Source of the DNA: Pithys albifrons albifrons
Taxonomy: Eukaryota; Chordata; Aves; Passeriformes; Thamnophilidae
Direction: 5' to 3'
Length of the DNA: 64,000 nucleotides
Assembly: GCF_047495875.1 (NCBI RefSeq)
Contig: NC_092465.1
Coordinates: 3,140,347 to 3,204,346 of the forward strand
Of this stretch, positions 46,231 through 57,759 are shown in pieces. The notes under the pieces were generated by a model. That model searched no databases, was not told the DNA's origin, and saw only the letters and a program-made list of their open reading frames with translations. Numbering within the stretch: position 1 is the first letter of the stretch; the number at the start of each line of letters is the position of its first letter. The translations under genes were made by a program, and so were the position numbers.

Positions 46231-49200
46231 ACAGGGCTGCGATGCTAATTGAAATGTGTGTCATAATTAACTGTTAACACAAAAAAAGGGAGGGTGGGAA
46301 CAAGGGGCAGAGAGACCTGGTACCTGTGCAAAAGCTGGTGAGAGGGGTAGGATGCAAGAAGCAGCTCAGAGTGCATCCCAAGAAGGGTCCTCAGTGCCAC
46401 CAAACTTTTACATAAAACTAAAAAGTTTTAGCCTCTGTTGTGGAGCTACAAGTGCAACTTCCAGCACAGCCTTAGCGTTCACTTCAGCACAACTATCGTG
46501 GCCTTTGGAGCTGCCTCTCTGTTCAGGTTTGGAGAAGTGCTCATGAGCCAACGTGATTCTGCTGAATTTTCTGCTGATTTTCTTGCTGAAAAGGCATTAG
46601 CTCTCACTAAGAGATACAAAAAGTACAGCCTGCCCTCCCTCCCTCAAGTATTTCTGGTTCCCCACAACCATCTGTAACATCAAGTATCTGGTACGTTATG
46701 TTGCTGAAACTTAAAAAGTGTAAACCCCACACTGGAAAAACAAACTGCTGATTTTTTTTTTTAAAGAGTGGATTTTAAAAGGTGTTCTCTTAAGCAAATA
46801 ATTAGCCAGGGGAAGCTCTAATGATAAACAGACAATTATTCAGAAGGAGGCTTTGGGCTTGTTCACCCACTCCCCTCTTACTGCACTGATTAAACTTTGT
46901 GGTCTTTTGGCAAACCAATTTGAAAGTGAATTTTGTAACAACTCTAGAAAGCTGCTGCAGCTCAGTGAGTTCTCTGAAGCTGATGCACCCATGCTCCTAT
47001 CTCTGGACACTTACAATTTTCCCATGGATAAAAATCAGTGCTTGTAATCATTGCATACTTTATTTTTATTCTTTTTTAGTCTCAGAAGGACCTGATCCTC
47101 AAAGCAGTGCAAAATGTGGATTTTTTTTTTTATGCACAGAAAGAAAATCTGGGAGATAACATTTAATCTTCAAAGGTAAATTGGGATAACTGCCCCTGCT
47201 GGGACTGTGGTGACCGTGGGGTGGCCCTCTCTGAGAAGGAACACACTGTGGGGCTCATGGATCGTGAAGATGCTGGTCTGGTCTGGTCTGGTCTGGCCAC
47301 ACAGGAGCTGGAAGTGGAGTAAGAGACAAATTTTGGAGGTCATGGCTGTGGTTTTGGGGATTGCTGTGGTCCCACTGTCTGTAACCTCTGTGGTAGGATG
47401 GAAATGACAATAACCCACGTGTAATAACACACATTGTGTGTGTCAATAAACTGCTTTCATGCCTTATATACCTCTTAGAGATGACATGTTCACATGCTTT
47501 GTATCACAGATGAACATCTCTTCGGCTTGGGAACGTCCTTCCAAACTCCCTTATTTCTCATTTCCCTTTTTCAAAGACATAATAGATTTAAAGTACAAGG
47601 TAATTTTCCACCTCTGTATTTTTTTGAAAGTTTTTCACTAAGAATAGACCCAGGGTTTGAGGGGGAGGTTGCTGTAAGAACCAGTAAAAGGTGGAATTTA
47701 TAAAAGATAAGGCATAGAGGAGGTATAAATAGTATTTTTGTGTAGACTGAAAATGGCTTCAAAAGTGAGGGTGTGTTTGGTTTACAGTAGTATATTCTCC
47801 TTAAAGTCTGCTGTAGTAGGGAATGAGTAAGGATGGGCATGTGTGTAGGGGGTTTCCTCTTTTTCTTTTTAGGAATCACTTTTTTTTTTTAATGTTCCTT
47901 TCAGTGGTGTGACAGTTTTCCAAGAGTTTCCAAAAACAATTTAGTAGATTCAGTGTTCTGACTAAATTGTTTCTACTGAAGTGTGGTATTAAAATTCACA
48001 TAAACTGGGGTTCTTGGAGCCTTTGGAGGGAAAGAATGAAAACTATAGTACTTGAGTGAAAACATGAGAAATGTGAGTCTTGTTGCCCAGCAAATGGGCA
48101 GCAAGAGTAAATAACCAGTTTCATGGATTTATAGCTAGATTTAATTTTTTTTTTAGTTAAAACTTGGTAGAGAAATTGTTATAGCTACTGAGGCATGTGG
48201 ATTTTTATTAATAATTCTTGCTCCAGTTTTCTCTGTCTTTGGACCAGGCTGTAGGAGGTTGCTCTACACAAGCAACCCCTACACAATCTTTTTTTCTAAA
48301 GCCCATCAAATTTGAATTAATCCTGAAAGGCCCCAAAAGTGCAAAAATTTGGACTTGTTATACTTCACTGCAGAAAAGCAATTGCTGAAAGGAATTTGTG
48401 TAACACTTGTAGGCTTTCAAGTTTCCTACATGACAATCAGATGAAAAGGTCGTTGATATGTGACACTGTTGACACTAAAACAATGGCAGTGGAGTCATCA
48501 TTGCTTTTAGGATCAAATGTAAAGCATTCCTAGAATGTATGGAAATGGAGGGGTTTGTCTGCTGAAAAGAGGATTTGGGAAGTGTGGAATAGAGCTGTAT
48601 GTGAGGGCTTTAACGCAGATTAGGACACCAAAGCATTTTGGCATGGTTGGGTCTGTGCCAGAATATCACTGGGATGAGGCCAGATGAAAAACCTGGAGCT
48701 AGAGCCTCTTCCCAACATCCCCAGTTTGATGATGTTTGGGTTGCTGGATTAGTTCCAAGTCTTGGGCAAGCTGGTTATTCCCATGCTCTGCTCCTGAAGC
48801 CCTGGAACACGTGGATTTTGTAGCATGTATGTTTAAGAGCCTCAGGAGATTTTCTGAAGCTTTCCTGAGCTCCACTTTTGAACCTAATCAAGCTCTTCTG
48901 TAGAATTTAGAGTCAAGTGGGAAGTGCAAAAACTGGAATGTAATCAAGGAGATGCAACAAATGCATGAACTGGGAGGTATGGAGTAAAGTGCCTCCTGTG
49001 ACTGAGGAGATCGGAAGAAGTGCTGAGTTTCTCCTGTTGTAGAGAAACCAGATCCAAGTGGTTTCTTTGCCCTGTTCCCTTTGTGAAATAGCTATGAGGA
49101 AAATTACAGATAAGTCTGAGCCAGAAAATCCATCTGGTATAAGAAGGGGCCAAAGTACAGCTCTTTGAACACTCAAGACTGCCTTCTGTCTTGACTAAAC

Positions 49201-51820
49201 TGCCTCCTGCCCAGTGTTGGGGTCTCCCATTTCCTTTGACTCTTCATATCCATTTTATTTTGCATGTGGGTAGTGAAGGTGCTATAACAAACCTGTCTTC
49301 AGATCTTGATGGATTTGGCACAGCATTTGCTGCCCTTGTGTAGGTGTCCTGCTCGTTTCCCACCCCAAATTTCTCTTCCCCCAGGTTGTGTATGGCCCTG
49401 TATCTGTACCCAGGTGATGGGAGGGCAGTGAGGGATCACTGGGATAAAATCCTGGGGGCCACGGGAGACTCCTTGTCAAGCCTGTTCTTACAGCTGGTGT
49501 TTTTTTTGTATTGGTTGATTCAAAATTTTTTCCACCAAAAAGGTTTCAGAGTCATGCTGGTTCACAATTTTCAACCAAACTTAGGACAGAAAAAAAATAT
49601 TTTGTGTTCAAACTGTAAGAAAACATCCAATATGAGAAGCTACTTAAAGTGGAGATTGTTTTGAAGCTCTAAAGCTGAAGGGTTTCTTGCTTTGTAGAAT
49701 ATAATTTTCAGTTGTGTGCATTTATTTACAGACAAGTTCACACTTGCAAAGTCTGCACGTTCTTTTTTCTGAGCAAAGCAGGGTATGGCTGAGCCTTTGC
49801 CCACCTCTGGCCTGTGATTGCAGCTGAAATACTTGCAGGGGATAGAGCAGAACAAGCACAGAGGGACCTGATCCCTTCTGGGTGCCCTCTGGTTGTTGCA
49901 GAGGCTGACACAGGGTCAGTTTGGGGGGGTCTCCTGAAGCCTCTCCAGCCCTTCCCCTGCCAGCAGGACCATGTTGGATGGAGCTCCATGCTTGGGATGA
50001 TGGCAATGCAGTGTGCCAGGTGGGAGTGTAAAAGTGACTTATTTCCCAAGCCCACACTTTGCAGTGGCAATCACCTCTAATAAATAGTTACAAGGAGTTG
50101 CTTTCAGGCAGTTTCAGGGCAGCAAGGAAAGGCATGTTCAAAGGTAGGATCAGGCACAGCTGCAACAACATTATCCCTGAGGGCATCTCATGTGCATGGA
50201 GGGAAGTTAAGGGATGTGTCTGAAGAGGTCTAAACCTCACCTTTAGCTTTCCTATGACCCAGCTGGGAAGGAAATGATTCTAATTCTTACATGGCCACTA
50301 ATGGATCCATGAGTTAGAGTAGGGTAGTGTCTGTCTTTTCTTCTATTATCGTCTTTCTTCTGCTTTGCAAAGGAAAGGCCTTGCCCTGGTGCCACCCAGC
50401 AGCTGGTTGAGAAGGTTTGCAGTGTGCAAACAAAGCCCATGTCCTTGGTCTTTCTGGGAAGTATCAGTAGCTGCTCTCTCTTCTCTCGGTTATATTAAAT
50501 AAGATTAAGCTAATGAGTAATTAATTTTAGTTACATCCCCTCCTCAAGCCTATGGATCTCAGCAGGCCCAAAGCACATCCTGAAGGCAGTGAAGGTGAGG
50601 TTGCTCTAAGGCTCTGCCCTATCTTATCAGTCCCAAGAACTCAATTTTACTCAGTAAATGCTGCTTTTAGTCCTCTTCAGTAATGCAGAGGATTCAATAA
50701 TAATCATGATATCAGAGTGGATACAGAGGTTATGCCACTGGAACCTCAGTGCTGCTGAAATACCAATAAGTAAGTTGAGGAAGTAGGAGCTGATGTTGTA
50801 ATCATGAGGAAGTACATAGAGATTGCAGTCCAGAATTGTTTCTTAGTTACATTGGTGCCTTCCATAGCATTGCTCTGCCATGCTTGATATTCAGAAAAAA
50901 TAGTCGTTGAATTGGAGTGGGACTGTTGCCTATTCTGAGAAAGAACTGCAGACAGCATCAGAGGTGGTAATTTACCCTAAATTTCATCCCATGACTTCTT
51001 GGCACAAGAGAAACAAAACTAAGGGTGAAAATATTGTCACTGTTCTACATTATTTTGGCTCTTTTGTTTTGTTAGGTTTTTTCTTTGGAGTTTTTAATAG
51101 AAGGAATATCAGTTATGCTTATGAGAAAATCTCTGACTTGAATATCATTGAAGTTGAGGTGTTTAAGGAAGGAGCACGATGAGGTACCACATAGAGCTGC
51201 TCTACCCAAATAGAGCACTTTGCTTGCCACAAGCTCTTTGTAAGAAGATTTTGAGGCTTTCCACAATCATTGTCTTGCCTGTAGTCCCTGGGTCACCTGG
51301 GACTGAGGCCTGTACACGTTCCCTCAGGAATTGCCAGGGCTGCTGGAATGGCAGATTCCTCAGTGGCAAATTGTGCTGGGTTTAAAAGCAAAACTTGTAC
51401 CATATCAGGTTTTTAAGAACAGAACTCATTTAAAAAAAGACAGAGTTTCTTTAAGGTTTCTTTAACCCCATTAACACAGCTGTTAAGAACATAACCACCA
51501 GACTGTGTTTATTTTTGTGGGAATTCTTGGCAATCACTCAGGGGATGCTGTTTCCCCCACTTTATTTGCTTCTCCCTCCACTAGAGGCAGAAATTCAGCT
51601 TTTTCTCTGTTGAGGGGAGGAGTAGGAGAGCTGCCATCAGGGCTCTGTGCCCAAGTCATGGGAGTAGCAAAATCTATCTGGTTGCTTTGTGATAAGAAGT
51701 CCAAAGGGGGTGGTCCTGAACCTTTAACAGGATGTTTCTTCATGACAGGATGGACAGGTTTGTTTTTTAGGGTCTGAGGGTTGAGATGTATCTGGTCTGT
51801 GATTGAATCATATACAGTTA
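46231..51820. other. Unique sequence, no gene recognised
   Basis: About 5.6 kb of unique DNA right of the CpG island. It contains a short CTGGT microsatellite (47273-47296), several T-runs, and no CR1 until 51821. Overlapping short frames near 49740-50080 have no recognisable protein features. Confidence 0.5.
47273..47296. repeat. (CTGGT)n microsatellite
   Basis: Nearly five tandem copies of CTGGT with no interruptions. Confidence 0.9.
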
Positions 51821-52050
51821 CCACAGGGTGGTTTGGGTTGGAAGGGATCTAAAGACCATCTCGTGTACCCACTGCCATGGGCAGGGACACCTTCCACCAG
51901 CCCAGGTTGCTCCAAGCCCTGTCCAACCTCAACTTGGACACTTCCAGGGATGGGGCAGCCACAGCTTCTCTGCCAGGGGCTGGCCATCCTCTCAGGCAAG
52001 AATTTCTTCCTCATATCTAATCTACATTGACTCTTTTTGTGTGTCCACCT
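51821..52050 (-). mobile_element. CR1 LINE 3' fragment (minus strand)
   Basis: It starts CCACAGGGTGGTTTGGGTTG and contains ATGGGCAGGGACACCTTCCA, AGGTTGCTCCAAGCCCTGTC and GGGATGGGGCAGCCACAGCT, then a decayed tail (AAGAATTTCTTCCTCATATC). About 12 bp are missing after TTCTCTGCC compared with 6014. Same group as 6014, 14031, 15640 and 22309. Confidence 0.93.
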
Positions 52051-53530
52051 CTTAAGGTGTGCCACAAAATCTGACCTGTCCTCCTGTTTCCTGGTACATC
52101 AAATCACAGGTAGTTTGGTCTTTTGCTGAATTTCAAGCAGGTCCTCACGTAAATCTCCTTGGACTGAAAACTATGGAAGAACTTCCATCCATCTCTGTTG
52201 GTTGAACAAAACATGCATAGAAAATAAAAAAGAATAAGTCTTAATCAATACAAATCTTTCTAGTGATTCTTTTCTATACCTAGAAGTTAATTTTGAAAAT
52301 GTCTTAATACTCTCCTTCACCTTGACAACTTCATCTTTCACCAGTTTGGTCTCCAGTCACTGTACAAGCAGAATTGAAAGCAAAACCCTTTATTTGATTT
52401 TCCCTTCCTTTTAAAAAAAGTATTGTGTAGTTGCTGACAGTAATTTAACCTCGTAAATTTGTTAATTTTTGTATCAAAATTTTTCTTGCTTTTTAAGATG
52501 AAAAATGATTAAATTTTTTGGACTTTAATGCACAGTGTTGGCTTAGTAAGAGGAAAGAACCAAATCCAAAAGTGAATAAAATAAACACTAAAAAATATTG
52601 AATCCTCTTGAGTTTTTCATACCTGAGGATAATTGTTAAATATGGTCTAATGTCAGTAATTTATTTCCTGTTAATTTTTCTGATGTCAAAGTGGGTGAAA
52701 CAATCCCACCCTTACTAAATGTTGTGATAGAAATAGTTTAATATTATTTAGGATCAATACTTAGAATAAGTGTGGGAGGGAAATGAACTTCATTATAAGA
52801 TGAAGTCAATTTTAATGGCAGTAAGAATGAAGTTATTTTGTATATCTTTTAAGATATCTATGTAATATTGTAACTATTTAAATTTCCTTGCTCAGAGAAG
52901 GGATAGGGCTCTGTAAAGGGTGGGTTCTGCACTGTTTCCTTCTCGTAATCAGGAGTTGAGGATGTGTTTCCATCATGAGTTGCTGCCTTCATTAGCCAGT
53001 ATGGATTTCGGGCTGCTGTGCAAGGTTGGGCTAAATTGTCCATTGCACTTCAGCAGCTTCAACAACCTTGGGAAAGGAAAATCTTCTAACCTCAGAGCAG
53101 CAGTGCTATGACTTAATGGTTCTGTTAGCACCTTATAATCACACCACGGCATGGGAAGCAAGTTGTCCATGGGCCGGTGTGTCCTGCAGAGATGATGGCT
53201 CATGGTGACACAGCCCAGTGAGAACAGTCTGGAGAGAAACTGCCTGAGATGTTAAAAAGGGCCACTCAATTAATTTGTGCCATCCCTGCAGGTCAGGACA
53301 GAGATAAAATCACTGCTGTTTACAGCTGATCGTCTTGTATTCAATAGAATTATTTGAAACATTCAGCTGGGTTTGCCAGGTGGTGTTCAGGGCCGGGCCA
53401 TGTGTTCTTAACCCACATCAGCTGGAATCATCAGCTTGACACTGCACCAACACCTTTTGCACCTGGGACTTGTAGGAATAAAGCACCTTGCCCTTCTTGG
53501 AGTCCCATATTATTAAATCCTGCATGTGTA
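52051..53530. other. Unique sequence, no gene recognised
   Basis: AT-rich unique DNA. A frame pair near 52860-53200 has no recognisable motif. It ends at the CR1 pair. Confidence 0.55.
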
Positions 53531-53854
53531 TTACAGAATTATAGAATGTTACGGGATTGGAATGGACTTTAAAGATCTTCTAGTCCCAACCACCATGCCA
53601 TTGGCAGGGACACACATCACACTAGGCCAGGCTGCTCAAAACCTTATCCAAGCTGGCTTTGGATACAGCCAGGTTGGTTGGGATACTCACAACCTCCCTG
53701 GGCAACCTGTTCCAGTGTCTCACCCGCCTTACAGTGAAAAATTTCTTCCATACATTTAACTAAATTTTCCTCTTTCAATTTGTGCCCATTCCCCCTTGTC
53801 CTACCACTACAGTTCCTGAGGAAGACTCCCTCTTTTGTCTCCCTGTAGGCCCCC
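53531..53854 (-). mobile_element. CR1 LINE 3' fragment, left member of a pair (minus strand)
   Basis: It starts TTACAGAATTATAGAATGTT and carries the older-type CR1 order: CTGGGCAACCTGTTCCAGTG, CTTACAGTGAAAAATTTCTT, TTGTGCCCATTCCCCCTTGT, TTTGTCTCCCTGTAGGCCCC. Part of its minus frame still reads GRTRGNGHKLKEENL, part of the CR1 ORF2 tail. It ends abruptly where a second CR1 begins. Confidence 0.92.
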
Positions 53855-54222
53855 ATCACAGAATCACAGAATATGCTGAGCTGGAAGGGGACCCACAAGG
53901 ATCACCCAGTCCAACCCCTGGTCCTGCACAGGACCATTCCTAAGAGTCACACCCTGTACCTGAGAGGATCATCCAAACACTCCTTGAGCTCTGGCAGCCT
54001 TGGTGCAAGCCCACTGCCCTGGGGAGCCTGGTCAGTGCCCATCACCCTGTGAGGGAAGAGCCTTTCCCTGAGATCCAACCTAACCCTGCCCTGACACAGC
54101 TCCAGGCCATTCCCTGGTCCCCATAGAGCAGACATTAGTGCCTGCCCCTCCTCTTGCACTCACAAGGAAGTTGTAGCTGCAATGAGGTCTCCCCTCAGTC
54201 TCCTCCAGGCTGGACAGTTCCC
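53855..54222 (-). mobile_element. CR1 LINE 3' fragment, right member of a pair (minus strand)
   Basis: A complete reversed 3' end (ATCACAGAATCACAGAATAT) starts immediately after GTAGGCCCCC of the first copy. It continues CACCCAGTCCAACCCCTGGT, TTGAGCTCTGGCAGCCTTGG, AACCCTGCCCTGACACAGCT and CCTCAGTCTCCTCCAGGCTG. Its subfamily matches the plus copy at 522 (LPELKE segment) rather than its neighbour. The missing continuation of the first copy suggests that the second inserted at its border or that the first was truncated. Confidence 0.93.
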
Positions 54223-57200
54223 ATCCCATTCTTTTATCCTTCTGGTATTTCTGTCCCTGCCTTGTCCCTTTTCCACCCTGTTTTGTCAGCGGTGGTGCTG
54301 CGATAGCTCACGTTTTATGTCCACGCAGTTCCAGCGTTCCCTCACCATATGGTCACCCTGATGTTACCATTTGCCTCAATCATCCTTTTTGTAGCTGCTT
54401 GAACATCTTAATTGATCTCATGAGCTACGTTAAAGATTTATAACAGCCGTCGGTGTAATTCATTCCGCGAGCACGTCACTTGTGCCGTTCCCTCCGATTG
54501 GGCATCCACACCTCTCCCTCATAAAAACGTACACAGAGCATGGTCTTGTGTCTCTGTGGAAAAATAATGGTTGTCTTGAAGGATATTGGAAATCTTGTGC
54601 CACTCTACCCCGGCCAAAAGGATAAGCTGTGGCCTCTCAGTTGTTGCTAATAAGGTGTTCTCTGCTCTCTCTTAATACCTCGACTTAGAGAACTTTTCCT
54701 TTCTTCACTAGTAACAGACATGAAGTATTTTTATTTTTTTTAATTTTTTTTTAGGATTCCAAACCATGTGTTGATAATATTGTTAAGCTGAAATGCATAT
54801 ATCAGAATGGCAGTGGTGCCAGGAACTGCTTTTGGCCAGGCCTGTTTCTTAGTATATGCAGCAGAGTCATGTGCAATTAATGATGTTGGCAAAAGGAGCA
54901 CTGTGGAAAGAGCACATGAAATGAGAGGTTTGATGGTTTCTGCAAAGTACTGTGCCCATCTTTTCATGCAGAAAATGAGTAAACCATTACTCTACATGTG
55001 ATTGGAGCATAACATAGCACTTTTTGATGGGGTTTGTCAGGGAGCATTCAGAAGAAGCTGTATATTAGAAGATAAATTTCATCACCCACTTAAGAAAATA
55101 TGTCTAAGTGTAGATAGAGAAAAGATAGGGAACATCCCTCTTGCCACGAGAGGGGTGGATCTGAAGTGCAAATGAGAGCCAAATCTATTTTATGGAGTTT
55201 TGTCTCAGTTTATCTACATCAGGATATCCAACTCTGGTGTAATTGTTGAAAATTATCTTTGGCCAGAGAAGTTTCTCAGGAGCTGTAGCCTTTGTGATAT
55301 CCTTTCTCACCTGTGTGATGTACTTGAGCTGAACTCACCTTTATCTGCTTTTAGCTTTGATAAGAGGGTGAGTACAAAATCTGGTACCAGATTTTGCACC
55401 TCCTTGGTAGGACCTCGTGTAGCACCTCCTGCTCAGACTTTAACTGTGCCGTGGCCAAACTGCTCAGCAGAACAAGCTGGGTGCAGAAATTGTCCAGCAA
55501 CCATTTGGAGGAAAAGATGGATATCTGCAACCCTTTTTCCTCCCTATCCCTTTGCCAAGAGCCTTCTCCTGTTCTCCACTCTCTTCTCTTTTAGGTACAA
55601 ACATGTTTGAACATTTCTGTGTTCATGAGGGCAGTTGGTGTTTGTTCAAGTTGTGTTTCTGTTCTCTGATGTCACCCATCTTCAGGTTGCTTGTCTAGGA
55701 GTAGTTTCTTTCTCATCTCTGGTATCTGTTCAAGGCTGAACCACCTCTGGTCTCAACCTTGTGCTTCTTTTTGGGAACTGGGGTCCCTTTAGAGGGAAGA
55801 TCAAACTACTCAAAAGTTTTGTGTTTAGGTATGGGATTGGGATGAAGCACAAACCTGTGCTTCAATTTTGTCCCTTTAAAGTGTAGAGTTTGTTTCCCTT
55901 TTAAAAGGACTAAAATTTAAACTTGGTTTTAAACTCAGCAGGTTCTAATTAGTCTTCCTAACATATTTTAATGGTCTTAAGAGCTGTATAGACTGTGGGG
56001 TTTATTATTTTTATAAGAAATGGATTGAGCCTTTGGTCTTAGCCCTTCCTCTAGCATGGCTGTAGTTGATGGACAAGGTTGGAAATAAATAGTTCTCTTC
56101 CTCTAGGGAGTGCAGAGTAACTTATGACTTATTTTTGAGAGCTATGTTGCTATTTTTTTCAGCAATTTCAAAGACTTGCATTTTTAGATTTTTGTGGAGT
56201 TGAGAAGTAAAAGTGATGTTATCAGACTGAAGTCATCTAATAAAAACAGTCAGTTCTTATCTATATGACAGCCAAGATGTTTCCTCTGATTCCTCAGTTC
56301 TGCTCCTCCTCATCTCTTGTATACACTTTCCAGGATAACTTTCCATGGCATGTGGTCACCCCTTTGGAGACAGAAATAGTGAATTTATTGCCTGAGTGGT
56401 TTTATAGAAAAAGTCCAAATTTAACCCAACAAAGGTGTTTCATAGTTGACTCAAGTCTTTATATAATTTTCTATTCTGCTTGCAAAATACTGGAGAAAAA
56501 TTTTCCCAGTTTTTGTGTCAAGTAAAGCACCTGAAATAAATGTGTAAAACGAAAACCAAACTCAAAGAGTATCAATAAAATCACAGATGAAAGTAGGCAA
56601 TAAAAGTGTGTGTTCACCTTGGCAATAAATGGTGATTGTGTGTTGCCAATCACTTCCTCCCCCTCCAAGGAAACCCCATGTGGCACTGGCAGCTGAACAT
56701 GGATACTTGGAACCAGACTGAACCCTCACCCCAGGCCTGTGTTTGTACATAACACTGGAAGAACAGCTGGTTTGGATTTCCAAAAAATTCTGTTTTTATT
56801 AGAACACTGACTCTTGTTTATCGTTATTGATTTTATTGGGTTATTATTGACTGACTGCACCCCATGGGCCTATTAGTGAAGTGCTAGTAAAGCATTAAAG
56901 GAAGACTTGGGCTTTTCTGTGCTTTGTACTTACAACATTTGCTTTTATTGTGATTTTTAGCCAGCTGCCTAACTACAAACATGGGTAGTCTCACCTACAA
57001 GAGGTTGAAAGGAGGACTAGAAAGGAAAGGATTTTCTTTATTTTCAATATTTAGAAGAACAAAACGAAGTTTAGAGGCCATTTACTGCTTTGCTGGACTA
57101 ATTTTAATTCTCTGGGAAATGTTTACACCTTTATCATCTTGCTAAGACTTCTGGCTAATATTAGAAATAGGGCAAACTCATCAGTCTTACAAAATAAAAA

Positions 57201-57607
57201 GGATCTGCAATAACTTTTATAAGACATTTGATCTTTCTGGGTGCAAATAAAGATTTATTTTCTTATTAATATGAATGAAATGATACATAATATCCAGCTC
57301 AAGCCAGAAGAGGGTGAGGTGAACTCTGCCTGGTTGGACATGAAAGTCTAGAGGCCACCTTAATGAAATTTAGGTAGCACTGATGACTCACTCCTAAGAT
57401 AGTGTGACTTCCCATAGTACCATAATCTCCTCATGGTCCTAGTGATCCAAATAATCATTTAACTTTCCCTTTGGTGTTATTTTTCTCTTTCTTGCTCCAT
57501 GGAAATGAAGTAAGCATTTCTTTTCCTGTATACCACAGGTCAGGGCTGACCTTAATGATCTGTAGCAGCACCAGTGGAAGAGGATCCGAGCAGGAAGTCC
57601 AATCTCA
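54223..57607. other. Unique sequence with one CpG-retaining block
   Basis: No gene recognised. The first 320 bp hold the candidate regulatory block at 54289-54540. The rest is AT-rich unique DNA without arrays or CR1. T-runs lie at 54728-54755. Confidence 0.5.
54289..54540. promoter_or_regulatory. Candidate conserved regulatory element (CpG-retaining, unique)
   Basis: About 14 CpG in 250 bp of otherwise AT-rich unique sequence, for example GAGCTACGTTAAAGATTTAT, AGCCGTCGGTG, TTCCGCGAGCACGTCAC. GCCCAATCGGAGGG on the minus strand (54492-54505) matches the CCAAT-box type recognised by NF-Y, and CATAAAAACG lies about 25 bp further right as a weak TATA-like word. CACGTCAC resembles a CRE half site. 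Frames here are not protein-like. A promoter or enhancer is plausible; this is inference from composition and short motifs. Confidence 0.4.
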
Positions 57608-57759
57608 CTTGTGGAGATTCCAACCCTGGAAGTGCCCAAGGCCAGGCTGGATGGGGCTTGGAGCAACCTGGGACAGTGGAAGGGGTCCCTGCCCATGGCA
57701 GGGGGATGGAATGAGAGGGTCTTTAAGGCCCCTTCCAACCCAAACCATTCTTATGATTT
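57608..57759 (+). mobile_element. Short CR1 LINE 3' end (plus strand)
   Basis: CTTGTGGAGATTCCAACCCT, GGCCAGGCTGGATGGGGCTT and GGAGCAACCTGGGACAGTGG, then CCTTCCAACCCAAACCATTC and TTATGATT: the last 150 bp of a plus-strand CR1 of the same group as 15640. Confidence 0.93.
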
